From Apostichopus japonicus (Eukaryota; Echinodermata; Holothuroidea; Aspidochirotida; Stichopodidae), in the NCBI RefSeq assembly GCF_037975245.1, contig NC_092570.1, positions 2,125,501 through 2,189,500 of the forward strand: a stretch of DNA of 64,000 nt, given 5' to 3'. The notes beneath the pieces are model-generated. The model ran no database searches. It saw nothing but the letters and a program-made list of their open reading frames with translations, and was not told the DNA's origin. Of the stretch, positions 1-13,800 are shown one piece after another. Positions within the stretch are counted from its first letter, which is position 1. Each line of letters opens with the position of its first letter. Both the position numbers and the translations under genes were made by a program.

Positions 1-1117
1 TGTTTACAATTTTTTTTAACTATCAACAGAGGACAAGTCTGCTATGAATATTGAAAAAAAAATTATATGTATGTAAGACTATGCACAGTCTGAAGAGGAG
101 TGAAAAGTAGCTTCTATTTTCCTTTCAATATTTAGTTGAGGATAATTAATCATTATGCATCCAAATATACTTAATTCTAAGTAAGGCATACCTCAATTAT
201 GTACAAACCTTTCCATTCTTCTATTAACCGTAATTAGCATTGGTCTATTAAGGCATATCAGCATCACAAAAACTGCAACGTATTTTTTCACTGCTCTTTC
301 AACAGGCACCTTAAGTTTTTATTCTACCTACAGTAGTTCAATCTTAATTTTGACTAAAAAATTAAACTCTATTTTATTTCCCTGAACTAATGTTTAATTT
401 AACTAAATAATTAATTCATCCAGCTTATTTTAATATACATGCAAAATATTATGCTATGAATATGAGAAAATAAGAGCCAATGTGAGCATTAATGGTAACA
501 TTAATATCAAATATATTTATCTATATGTCCTAGTCCTACAGTATAGATCTCCTATATCTGTAAAACAGACAAAAATCACTGTAAGATTAATTAAACCAAC
601 TGGCTAAAATTCATGAACTAAAGTAGCACTCTTGTAACTCCCAGTAGATTTCTTTGTTTGTTCATTAATCTATTTACTAGTTTCTTTAATCCCATATGAA
701 CCGTATGAACAGTCTTTCCACCCAAATAGCTGGAAATTAACCTACTATAGTATTTATGTAATTATTGCTAATGTTCAATAATACCAACAGCCTAGAATTT
801 TATGTGCAGAATAGGATGTCATAGAGACATCTTCCATTGAGTGTATTAGGCCCAGACTTATAGTAGTTTTCCTTGGATTAATAGCCATTAGTTTTAACAA
901 TATAAATGGAGCAAATTTCGTACCAAGTATAAATTTGATCTTGTGTGTATATTTTGTGACTGGAGATACCATACCGCTTGTCAAGCATAATTTTCTTGCT
1001 TTGTACATGATTATAGTTTTGCCAATACTTTGATTTCTCTCCAATTTAACTCCTTGGACATACAAGTTACATCTAACAGACTGAGGGACAGTAAATTCAA
1101 AACTTACTGGCACTTAA
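1..1117. other. AT-rich non-coding DNA
   Basis: No gene, RNA or repeat family was recognised. Open frames here are short and lack splice or family support. If the NALF-like gene is intact and continues to the left, this stretch lies in its first intron. Confidence 0.5.
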
Positions 1118-1264
1118 GATGGTAGAATGAGAAGGAGGGGCAATGACCGGGGAGCCAGTCAGGGATGGTGCTCACAGTGTTAAAGGGTTACCATGGACAT
1201 TATAGGCACGGTAGAATGGGTGCTAAGGTTGTGAGGAGACAGGTAAGCGAGGAGCGAAGTAAAT
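1118..1264 (+). repeat. Short dispersed repeat family A, copy 1
   Basis: The unit is about 145 bp, beginning ATGGTAGAATGAGAAGGA and ending GAGGAGCGAAGTAAAT. The same ordered blocks (ATGGTAGAATGAGAAGG, GGTTACCA, GTGCTAAGGTTGTGAGGAGA, CAGGTAA, GCGAGGAGCGAAGTAAAT) recur at 15429-15577 and, inverted, at 23178-23282. No pol III boxes, TIRs or coding were seen. The ends resemble family B. Confidence 0.85.
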
Positions 1265-4200
1265 GATCAGATATTCGGTGCCCATAATAGCTATAAAGAT
1301 CTAGCATGAACCCCTGGAGCTGTTGTACTCTCTGAGATCAATAGAAACTTTAGCGGTATCATGAGCCCTCATTGCAACACAACTGAAAGATGACAACACT
1401 TAAGATTTGGTGGTATACAGAGCAGAGAATTTGAAAACTTTATATTTTCATGATACTGTAGAACCAAATATAAAAACTATGTATATTCCTATGAAAGGTG
1501 GAAAACTTATCGTTTATAATTCAGATCTTTGCATTTGGTGGACAAGTTTATAAAACCCAGTATTAAAAGATATAAGCTCTGTTAATGTCATCAATAGTTA
1601 CTCCTTCTTGCATGTAGTAATTTGTATTGACTTTCGGACAAATATAAAATTCCAAGGATTTTAAAACAGAATTTGGGATTCCATGTTGTTTGAATAGCCG
1701 TGTGTGACGCATTTACAACGTTACACAAGAAAATGAACATATCCTGTAGTCTAAGTTGAAAGATCTCTCCAACAGAAGTGTAAAAAATCAGGAAATATAG
1801 CTGAGACTTAATAATGGAGATTTTTATCACCAGTTTATCACCCAATAAGGCTTCCCTCCATAATAACCTCTCCCTCTCTGTTACCCTCCCCCCCCCCCCA
1901 ACCTCTGCCATCCTCTACCCTCTTTGAACTGTGACACAGAACCTACATTGCTTTTGGTTTATATGATATCAAGTTCTTCCATGTCCTGCTTTACAAAGAT
2001 CTGTCGCCCTCTCACTTGGCTAATGAAGTAGAGAACGCAATTCCATGTCCGATGTCTAACATTCATTCTTCCACAGCTGTTCAATTTGTGTGTGCCCGAA
2101 ACGAATTCTAAAATTGGATTTATCTCCTCAATTGTCACACGAATGAGACTTTTCGGGATTAAACTTTGCGCACCGATGGTGTAATATTCTTAAGAGGAGT
2201 GCAGAAAAACCGACGTACCTTTTTGGAAATTGAAGACGAAGAGCAGAACCTGAAGTAGTCGGCACAAAATGTGAACATTGAAACACTCAGCATTCTACCA
2301 GGAAATTCAACCAGCTATTTCAAAAATAATTTGAATATTTTTTTCAGTGTACATTTTCAAGACTGCAAATATACAATCAATATTATTCTCCTGCCTTCCC
2401 ACCTATCCCTCCACCTCCAAAGAAAAGCCCAATACAAATAAAAAAATTAAATTAAATCTTTATTTATATATAATACTGAGAATCTGTTAATAATGGACAT
2501 GCAAATTGACATAAAAAGTACTCTCCACTTGATTAGTACACATGTACATATCTGGCTACTTTTACCTGACAAGAAATACATAATATTTTACTTCCTTCTT
2601 ATCTTATATTGTTTTTTATTCTCTCTCTCTTAGGTTTGCCTTTGAAAACGACTTTCACACGTATTGCCCGTTCCCATATCTTGCCTGCAGTCTTCAATCT
2701 CGGCTGAGAGAGGGGAAGTAAACACGAGTAAATCAATTCCGGAGTGGACTCAGATTGCCGCCAAGCCCATGGAAACTTAATTCATTCCATTAACAAAAGC
2801 CCAGCACTACAGATAGATATAGCTCTCTCTCTCTCTATGTATACATATATATACTAGCCAGTAGAAAATTGCTTCCATTGCTGAAATAGTCCCAATCACT
2901 TGCGTTTATGATTTATCAGCTAAGTTCATCTTCTTTTTTCTTTACGAGGCAAAAGCATGAATTTGTCTTCGCATTGATAAATTCCCTGCCTCTTCACCGC
3001 ATCCATTGCTATATACTCATAATTTCAATATCCCTAGGTCTACTGCGCCTTTTTTATCCCATGTTGCCTGTCGCTGGCAGGTCACAATGCATTAATTTCA
3101 TTATATGGTGAACTGCAAAATTACTCCACCATGAGAATAACAAAATCAATCTGAATGAGGTGTGTGCTTTGCTGGGTGTGTATATATACTCACTGGATGG
3201 AGGAGTTAAAGGAGCAAACTAACTTCATCATTGAATTTATATACTAATATATAGTTTGCTTGGACCGTATTATTTAAATATTTCTAAAATTCATGCAAAA
3301 GTTTTATTTTTGGTCGGGATTGTAAAGTACCCCAACCACCAGGATCTTTTTGCTCTTTACTTAACAAATTAAAACTATAGTTTTTTAAATATTTGTGTCT
3401 TGTGAAGCTAGATGACAGATGGTTTTCTTTAAGACATTTTCTCAATTACCTTTTTGTTTTAATGTATATATGGAGGACATTTTTCTTTTCAGTGTGGACT
3501 CAGAATCAGAGAAGACTTGTGGTAGTTTAAAAAAAGTTAAAGCAGGAATCGACTGACATTGTTTCAGCTTTAAAGAATCACAGTAAGAAATAGAGACACT
3601 ACAAGTAAGAATATAGTCAGAACAATCCTTTAATTTTAATTACATAAAGAAAAAAATCGGAAGGGGAAAGTCTATAGGTTCAGGAAAGATTTCAGTACAT
3701 TCCTTATACAAAATTGGTTTTAAAAGACCACCATAGTAGTAAAAATTTTGGATTCATTTTGCACGTTTTCTCTCAAACACAGACACGAATGAAAGACATT
3801 AATTTTGATCGAGTCTGTGAATAATGAATAAAACTGCCTTGTCATGAAGACAAATAAAGGAATAGTGTCTCTTTGCATGGCACCATATTATCATAAATAA
3901 TAGTATCACCAAATGAAAATGCACTTCCATGAACAAAGGAATAATTTATCTTTGATTAATTCCTTCTAAAACAAGAATATTTCCTATGGATATTTGTGAC
4001 TGGGCATGTGGATAACTGGGTGTGAATTACCAGTAATTGTTACTGAATATTCAAAAGGTCTGCATCCATCGCACTTTTGTGAAACCTGTAAAATCATTAA
4101 AATAATCACAAAATTAGAGCCTGCATTCTTTATTACTTGGATTGCACTAACCTCCAACATGAAAAACGGATGATTTAAATAGCGTATTATGAATAGTTAA

Positions 4201-4399
4201 CTGAAAAACTAATGGTACGACTGAAATGTTGTTACTAATTGAAGACCTCTTCCTAGATATGCAAAAGTCTATAAAATTGATCTGAAATTTAATTGTAGTG
4301 ACCGCCAATTGATTTTGTCTGATCAAGTTATATGACATGAATTTTCAACTCAAGACTGTTTATATACAAATTTGAAAATGAAATGAAAGGCTAACAATA
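1265..4399. other. Non-coding DNA with a C-run and a weak candidate exon
   Basis: Contents are a 12-base C run (1888-1899), a CT-rich acceptor-like stretch at about 2612-2634 and a short CT repeat at 2823-2836. Nothing else was recognised. The possible exon at 2635-2719 is described as a finding. Confidence 0.5.
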
Positions 4400-5415
4400 A
4401 CTTATTTCTAATATATGACTCTCAATTATCTATAATTTATGTCTAATATATAACTCAAAAGTAACTATAATTTATGTCTAATATATATTACCCACAACTA
4501 TATAGTTTGTCTAATAAATGACTCACCAGTATTAAATTATAATTTAGGTCTCATATATATATAGCTCACGAGTAACTATAATTTATGTCTATTATATGAC
4601 TCACGAGTAACTATAATTTAAGTCTAATATATGGCTCACAAGTAACCAGGATTTATGTCTATTATATGACTCACGAGTAACTATAATTTGTCTAATATAT
4701 GACTCACGAGTAACCATAATTTATGTCTAATGTATGACTCACAAGTAACCATAATTTATGTCTAATGTATGACTCACAAGTAACCATAATTTATGTCTAA
4801 TGTATGACTCACAAGTAACCATAATTTATGTCTAATGTGTGACTCACACGTATAATTTATGTCTTATATATGACTCACGAGTAACCATAATTTATGTCTA
4901 ATACATGACTCACAAGTCACCATAATTTGTCTAATATATGAGTCACGAGTAACTATTTTTAAGACTTATGACTCACAAGTAACCATAATTTATGTCTAAT
5001 GTATGACTCACAAGTAACCATAATTTATGTCTAATGTGTGACTCACACGTATAATTTATGTCTTATATATGACTCACGAGTAACCATAATTTATGTCTAA
5101 TACATGACTCACAAGTCACCATAATTTGTCTAATATATGAGTCACGAGTAACTATTTTTAAGACTTATGACTCACAAGTAACTATAAATTAGGTCTAATA
5201 TGTGACTCACACGTATAATTTATGTCTAATATATGACTCACGAGTAACCATAATTTATGTCTAATACTTTACTCATCATTTGACTAATATATGACTCACG
5301 AGTAACTATTTTTATGACTTATATGACTCACAAGTAACTAGAATTTAGGTCTAATATGTGACTCATGCGTAATTATAATTTATGTCTAATATATACGACT
5401 CATGAGTAACTACAA
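4400..5415. repeat. Minisatellite of about 36-bp units, each with a TGACTCA core
   Basis: About 1 kb of head-to-tail units of roughly 34-37 bp with the pattern ATGACTCAC(A/G)AGTAAC followed by ATAATTTATGTCTAATAT. About twenty units carry TGACTCA, the AP-1/bZIP consensus. Units vary at a few positions and some are shortened. A higher-order duplication is present: the block 4783-4981 is repeated at 4982-5180 with a 199-bp period, including the odd GTGTGACTCACACG and ACTATTTTTAAGACTTATG variants. Confidence 0.95.
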
Positions 5416-8400
5416 CCTGTTTTTTGTTAAGTTTAGTCTATACACTGTTGCCCAAAGTTTTATTATAGTCACATAAATTCTTATTGCAGCTGTTTGAGTA
5501 TGGTTACCAATTTTTACCAAACCTCAGACTAATGAGTTTCCAATACTCGAACCGAGATTGTAGTCGGTGAAACTAAGACACCTTTTCTATCAAATTTCTA
5601 CAGGTTTAATGAGCAGGTGATGCCTGTGTCCCACAAATCTAATGTAACATTCTACTGAACTTTCCCAATCCTTCGATGTTACATACTTGACAATTATATA
5701 ATCATACATAAACTCTTATTACTATTCAATTGAAATACTATGTGTGTAGGTATATATGCATATTCAGTGAAAGTGTGTGCAGCAAGAAGTCATCTCTTGA
5801 CATTTCTGTGACATTAGTCGTTCCTCGTGATCAGACTCTGCACTACTGCAGCGATAAAGCGATAACCTCCAGACATCATCCTCTTTATCATTATTATCAT
5901 CATCATCATCATCATCAGCCCACTAGTTAGAGCTGCTATAGCTATCTGATACAAGATATTATCCTATCTTTTTAATCCATATTGGCCTCACATGATCGAG
6001 CTCAACCATCTGTCCTAATGCTCGTTATGAACATGAGCTTAGTCAGCCATGCCATCGGCCTAGCTGAAACCAAAACAGTTTTCAGTAATCATGAACATGC
6101 ACTGGCCTGTAAATTTTTTGGCAGAAAGACGGATGACTTGTGGCCTGGGCTGGTAGATGAAACGACAGGTGAATTACAGGCATTGATTGAAGAGATTCAA
6201 TTTCATCTGCACCGCCCCAAAAAAATTCTTTGGCGTACTTTGATATAATTTTGTCGAATGCATGGGAAGGAGGAGTTTTAACCTAATTCTATAACCATCA
6301 ACACTTTTTTTCCCCAGAGCTCTGAAATGGATCATGCCAGCTATAATTAACAATTTCCGTGGTGAAAAACAGACTCATTTAAGGTGGTAGCAAAAAAAAC
6401 GGTTTGAACTTTTGACCATATATGCCTATTTTGGACATCATATCACTAATTTGTGAACATGGCTGATTCGCTTTAAAAGCTGGAACCATATAGGTATAAT
6501 ATCCAAAACCATAAACTGGTCCAAGTTTGCCAGTCAATTATATATAGGAAATTTGTATCAACTTAGTTATTTTTAACATATGATTTTTCTTTTTGTTTTA
6601 AATATTGTGCATTTATTTTTACTTAAAAGTACTTGACTTTCTCTGAAATTCTATTACACAATAGCGCATTATTCTCTGCATATAGTTTAACCTTTCCTCA
6701 ACATAAACACAAGTATCTGACTGTTCTCTATTTTTTGTTCAATTTATTTCTTCTATCATTCACTACGTTATAATGCTAATGTATCTCCCTAACGTTCTGA
6801 AGATGTGTACGCACTGCGTATTGATAATCCATAAGATTATTGTAGTATAATTACATAAACAGACAGAAACCCAAAGTATGTAAGTGTAAACTGTCATAGA
6901 ATGCATAGTAAATATCGCTGAAGTCATACATTTATACAAATTCCTCTCATTTATTTATTAATTTTTTATTATTTTTCATTTTTAATGGAAAAAACCCCCG
7001 CCAAACTAAGGTATTAAGATGCACAAACGGATAATTTCGCCGTTTGTTCTTTGCAATTCCCTTGCTACGGCTACATGATACACCCGTTCACTCACTGTGA
7101 AACTGCGACAAGATGAGCTGCTTCAGCATCATCGCAGCCTATGTGTATCCAATGAATTGACAAGCAGCAAAGCAACAGCAGCAACAACGGCAGCAGAATC
7201 TAGCTAAAGCTGGGAAGTAAGACAAGCCTGAACAGAGTGAACACATGATTTCCGGGGATTTTTGTTTGTAGTTAATCTTCAGCAAACCGCGAGTGATTAT
7301 TGGTTTACCCTTTGGGGGTTGCAAGTGACATGTGTCACTGCTCAACTAAGGCATGAACAAAAGGATCGATGCATCTTTCATGAATATTCATGTTGTATGC
7401 AATGAAATGATGTAAAAAGAAGCACATGTACTCTGTCGAACAACAAGCAGATGGGGAATACAATGATTGAATATAATTCGGCTGAGCCTGACTTTGTGAT
7501 TGAATGGCGACGTTATGTATAATTATATATATATATATAGATATATATATATGCGAGCTGCTTAATCCTCTATCGTAATTACGAAGCAGATTCCATTAGA
7601 TACATACATGCATTTCAGGGGAAACTTTTATGGATTTTTGTCTGGTTGTCCCTCAGACAACCAGGTCAAACTTCTTGGTTGTCCGAACCAAATCACAAGT
7701 TTGGTTGTCCATCATGACGATAGAGCAAATAAAGATAGAATGACCAATAAGTATACTGTGGGAGAAGTGTAGGTTTGGTATGTATAGAACAGTAATATAG
7801 GCCAGTAACACTCCCATTTGGCCACATGGATCGTAGGCCTACCAACATTACTTTTTATTTCAGTGTCTCCAGAGTGATGGGGGGGGGGGGAGGATGATAT
7901 CAATTTATCACTATTTGGGGTAGTAATAGTTAATGCAATCTGAATTTGATGTAAACAAACAAGTCATCTGCCGGAACAGACATTTAGTCGTCTTGGAAGA
8001 CCATCAAAACTTTGCCCTGCATTTTCTTTCTTTGTAGGAATAAGTTAAGAGTAGGATGTTACAGATCTATGGAAAATAATGTTACATCAAAGGAATAATG
8101 CAACATGGTTAGCATCCATGCTTCAAGTTAAATGCCCTTTTCCCTTTTGAAGCTCAATATCTCAATAAGGATTACCCTTTTTCTGTTTTCTGAGGGCAGG
8201 GTATGAGGATGCAATGGGGATGAGGAAGGCATTGGGTGGGGTCCATACATCTTTCACCAAATGATACAATTTCACTCAAAAGTTGCTGGGTATAATTGTC
8301 ATCTTTTCTTCTTTGTTGTTTCTTTTATCACTGGTAATGTCATCTTCTGTCCACAGCTATCTTTATCAACCTAATGGAATGTTATCGTTCAGGTTCTCCG

Positions 8401-10637
8401 ATGCAAGACCGTTGGCTCCAGAATGACATAACACGTACAGCGACAGTGGATAATACACGATGTACCACACAGTATTTAACCAGATGTGTGAGAAGATGTG
8501 GCTAATATATTTATCTCATGAGTTTAGCCTATGAACAAACTAGTTTCAACATTACAGCAAGCCAGTGGTTTGTGGAATTCATTCTAGCATGTGACACAGC
8601 TAAAATTAAATAAGAATCAAAATGTTTAAAATCCATCTTTGTGAGATTAAACACATATCTCTCAGGTTAAACTGATTCCAAATTCCACAATCATGGTATT
8701 GCGATGCAAAGTTTGGAACATAAATTACTTTGCTTACAAAATGTCCTCCCCAAATACACAAGCATGATACACTTCTTAAGTCTGTTACATACTGTATGTG
8801 TCTCAACGTACAGACCTATGTTATATGCATACCTCAACAGAAATAATTTATTTTGCAAACACAATGTGTCCACACTTAGCTGTTAGTATTATAATCCACT
8901 CATAGCATTCAGACTGAGCCATAAATATCCAAATTTCCATCTTTTAAAGTAAAAACAAACCAAAATGTCATCTTTTAACTTAAAATATGATAGAGATCTT
9001 TTGAATGAATCTCGCTCTCCATTTGGGACATATCCTCGTTTAAAAGTCATGCCTGGAGGGGCTGTCGTTTAGTCGTTTTATCAAATCTGTGGTGTTGCAT
9101 AATCCATCTATTACACAAGAAAACAAAAGCATTTGGAGAACTAACGAAACTTGAGGAACATGTGCGGCTTGACAATGTCATACTTATAGACTTGTTCAAG
9201 TCTTTTAACCTTGTGCTTCACTTAAGTCACAAATCGAATAAGATATTTCTTAGCTCTGTTTATGGAAGTTGTTCATGAGAGTAATTCTTGTCACATACAT
9301 ATCAATGATGATACTTGGATTTTTTGTCTTCTTTAAGTCCTGACTAAGTTTTGAGTGAATGAGTGCATTGCATCTTAATTGTCCAAAAGTGCAAATTTAT
9401 TAGGCAGATGTTAATTTGATTGTAAAAACAAATTCATCACACCCCGCTATTACTTTCTTAAGTTTCTATTTACAGAGTGCCCCAGGAAGCTGATCCTATG
9501 CTGCAATATCCACAATACACACTAACATGAACGGGCCAAAAAAATACTACTTCCAATAAACTGACTGATAATTACCTGCAAAATTGGACGGAACTGATCG
9601 ATTTGACCATTTAATTGATGCTGCATTGACTCAACGCTGCCCTTATCATTATCATTGTACCTCCCCCATTGTGCATGCAGTCAACAGATTTTACAAGTGT
9701 TTGACCTATGATAGCCTTTCATGAATAGCATTTTCGTTTAAATTATGCATGGAGGACTATATATATATATCTATGACTAGTTTTTTAAAAGAGCACACTG
9801 CAACATTTGCCAAAAAATTGTACAATATTCTTTTCAGCCAGTTGTGGCGCTTCTGTGGATATTTATCTTGACACAAATTCATTCCCTGTACCTGTTTGTA
9901 ATTACAAGTTCACAGAAAGTACAGATTTCTGGTGTTTAACGGTGATTATTATGATTTCATAACCGTAGTACAGTAATGTCATGACTTACAGAGGATCACA
10001 CAATTTCTGCTCTAACAGTGGTCATAAATGATGAGAAAATATACAACAAAAAAATGGTTACCATGTTATTTTAAAGCATAAGGTTGGAGAGTTTGGCAAT
10101 ACTGATTGATATAGCCACGTGGCCACAAGTGTACATGTCTGTAATGATGTAATTAAGGTAACTTTTAATTGTTATTTTATATATGGGTCCACCTTAATAA
10201 GTTCAGTACATTATTACACTCTTTTTACATTCATCCTCTAATCCAAAGTTATATTTCATCATCTCTGTCTCTCTTTTCTTTTCTTTCTTACTCTTCCCAG
10301 TCTTACTCTTCTAAGTTGCTTATAAATCAATAAATAACACAGACACATCTGATAGTGTTTCTAGAGTCGACATTAACCTCGCAGCTAATACAGGCCTAGA
10401 ATTTCATCACTTTAGCCAGTGCTTAAAAGCTCTACTGGTTTAATCCATCAAACATCTTCAAGCCCCTGCTGGGTTTCTGTGCACTTCCTTTCACCTCATG
10501 TATATATCATTTCTGTAATTACAATTTATGTTATGTTGAATCTGTTTGTGTTTATACATGAAGGGATAAACCAAATAAACAAAACGAAACGAAATTCAAA
10601 TTCTGACTGGCATTTTCTGCATTACAACATATACACT
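5416..10637. other. AT-rich non-coding DNA with small repeats
   Basis: Seen here are a (CAT)n microsatellite (about 5888-5917), an (AT)n stretch (7522-7552), three TTGGTTGTCC-like repeats with a small hairpin (7640-7705) and a 12-G run (7879-7890). An 88-codon open frame at 5982-6248 matches no family I recognise and has no supporting splice signals. Confidence 0.5.
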
Positions 10638-10657
10638 ATTTACTGTACAGGCTTATA

Positions 10658-10845
10658 TGGGATTTCGTAAAACACACGTTTTCCTTCAGAATGGTAAATT
10701 CGGAAGGAAGAGAGAGTGTGCGGTGACCCGTAGGAGAGGTCACCAGGGACGCAGTGCTAAAATTTATACCAGTGGCGTCTAGGTAGACTAGGAAAGGTGT
10801 GTTATTGTTGTAGGAGACAGGTCAGAGAGGAGTGAAGTAAATACC
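10658..10845 (+). mobile_element. Short retroposon-like repeat family B with 20-bp flanking direct repeats
   Basis: This 188-bp sequence is flanked by a perfect 20-bp direct repeat, ATTTACTGTACAGGCTTATA, at 10638-10657 and 10846-10865. The repeat length is typical of LINE-type target priming. Core blocks (CGGTGACCCGTAGGAGAGGT, CAGTGCTAAAA, TAGACTAGGAAAG, TAGGAGACAGG and AGTGAAGTAAAT) recur inverted at about 35660-35844. Its 3' end resembles family A. It has no obvious A/B boxes and no poly(A). Confidence 0.85.
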
Positions 10846-10865
10846 ATTTACTGTACAGGCTTATA

Positions 10866-13800
10866 GTAGCCTAATAATTATATTTGCAGATAGTAAAGTC
10901 ATACAGGACTAGGTTAGGTACGAACATCATGATAATCCTTTGACTGACCTTTGACCTTTGTCATCATGAATCTGTCCTTACTATGTTTTTATGTTCTTAA
11001 TTGTCTACTGAAGTACTGATTGAAATGTATCGTTATCCTTGCTCCTCTACTGGCTACCGGCAAAATCCACTGGTATCTAGCCAGTAAATAGCCAAAAGTT
11101 TGATAATACTATTTTTGAAATGTTTTGTATAACTGATGTATATATACGTCTACCATTATCATGAATATTCATAAAAACACAGGTTGATGGAAAATTTACA
11201 TCCATCATACATGAGCCTGATGCATTCCTTAGAAAATGAGAATCGAAACTTAAATTTCCTCACAAAATTTACTGCCTAGATGCATTCACAAAATTATTAG
11301 AACCGACTTTACAAAATAAAGTGCAATGTTGAAACACTGGCTTTGTAATAGTTCGGAAGATGCAGGTTAGAAAAAACCATTGGAAATTTGAATCCATCAT
11401 AATGTGACCTCTTGAAATGCAAGGCATCACACTTAAAAATGTAGAATACCTGTTCGATCTCCTCTCCTCTCAAAGGTTTGAAAATTTACCGAGATTTGAT
11501 TCATATATGAGAGTAATTGATCATATTGAGAAGGAAAACACATTTTCTTAGCTGTTTTCTCATTCTTCCTATCATGGTACTTAAAATTACATCCGTTTTC
11601 CCTTTCTCACTAAAAAGACAACTACTTAGCTATGTAAGTATTAAACAATTTCCCTCCATTTTGATCAAATTTGTCACCCAAAAACATTACATTAGGTTTA
11701 TACAAATCAAGCATCAAGGGCACCCATAGTTTAAATTGGAGGGCATGATGGCTCAAATTTAACTTTTTCAAAAGGCACCTATAGTGCAACTTCCTAAGTG
11801 AAAGTTAGATGTGTTTACATGTATTCCTTTACTCTCACAACTTACACAAAGATTACAAAATGCAATTTGATACAGTCTTCTTGAAATCTATTAAAGCTTG
11901 TAACTTGGCCACTTCCTCTTCCTGGCCAAGTAATATAGCATTGCATTATTAAACATATAAGCTTTAAGTAAATCAAATTGTTATTAATCTACTTCAGAGA
12001 AATGTGCAATGAGACTAACTTAAATTGCAGGTAAATCACACAACAAATACTAAGCCAGATTCCCCCCCCCCCCCCCGCCCCCATATTTTGATCGTTCATA
12101 ATTTACAATACTGACAGAAACAAAGCTCAAAATTGATGCAAGACATTCCAAATAACCTCTTAATTTTACCACACCCACTCGTAGGCTATTCTATAACAGT
12201 TCTACAATTTTTATCTCCTCCTCCTCCGTGCCTGTTGAAACGGGCAGGCTTTCTATATATCTACCATTTGCTCACTTTGTTTCTTAATGCAACCTTGGCC
12301 AAATCACATTCTCAGTCTTTGATTAATGAAAGTTTGTCCATACTGATTGACCGGGCAAACTCGCTCGCTGCCCGCACAATGTGTGATATTCCATCGGTGA
12401 CCTGGCAACCGTTATGTAACCAAGACAGCATAGGTGAGGAGGACAAATAAAAGAAGATAAATTATTCCAAGGCAAATGTGTGACACAGTTAGTGGACAAA
12501 ATGAGAAATCCTGCAGTCAAAGGTGTTTTACTCGATAATGATGCATGGACACCGACATCGTGATTAAACCTCTCTCAAATATGACAAAAGACAAAAACAA
12601 AAATTAAAATAGTAGATAGAAGCAGACATGACAGTGATAATTGTGCAATTATACAAAAGAGCCCTATAAAGCAACCTGTTATTTATTTCTGGTGATATTC
12701 GAGGGTAATTTCTTAACTTATAAGTTAGTAAGTTACAGAATCCCCTTCACCTCATGTAATGTGCATGGTATCGGATAATGCTGGATTATGAAATCCAATA
12801 TCAAATGTGAATCAGAAATGTCAAATATATTACTTGGCCAATGGAAAAAGCGAACATTTATTGGTACATTTGGAATATCATGAATGTGTCCTATATTGTA
12901 AAATTTAAAATTTTCTGCTCATTATTACACGTAAAATTAAAAATATATATTTTTGAAGCAATTAAATAATCTTAGCCTGGTTAAAATTGTACAATGTTGA
13001 CCACAGCTGAAAATATTTCATAACAATGCTAAATGCTCTTGCATGGGTTGGTATGGATTGACAGTTGTCAAGTTACTGTGGTCAGGATATCTGAATAATA
13101 GACAGTTGCTTCTCAAATATCCATAAAGTTGTTACAAATTGTGTTTTGAAAGTTTTGAGCAAGATACTTTAACCACATGCCCTGAAGAAATAGCATCCAT
13201 ACATTAAATTCCAATGGGTGGTATGTTTGGAAGAAAATACACAATGTTTAGAATTTCTGAAGATTTCAAACAGATCTTTTCAAGGTATTTTCCACTGTAA
13301 TGAAAACTGCAAATCCTGACGAAAAATTTAAACATACTGCTTTAAACTAGATCTATGTTAAGCACAACCATTCTTGATGCTAAAAAGTTGATTAAAGTTG
13401 GGTTCTTAATATGGAAAAAAAATATGACATTTCATGGTAGTAAAACCTATCAATATAATTATATATGAGAGTTGATGTATGACTGGTCAAAGCAAGTACA
13501 GTCAAGGCATAATTAGACAGAGGAGAAGACTTCATCTTTATTTCATATTACAAAATTTACTGTACCGTTGGAATTTGCTGGCAATTAACGGTCGAAAGAT
13601 CAGCTCTACTTCTTCCCTAATGCTCAATGTTCAATTATGGATGACACTACCAATATTAAACTGGACTGGAAGGCGGCTATATTTCGAACCAGTAGCATTA
13701 AAAAAAGCCACATGGCTTGTATCAAAATATATATTCATTATGTATAGCTGGCACTCATGCAATTATAAGTTTAAAAACCTCATTTTTGGCAGAAAAATCA

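Noticed and set aside
5982-6248. 88-codon plus-strand frame with protein-like composition.
   Set aside because: No family recognised, no splice signals, promoter or duplicate copy; kept only as a remark.
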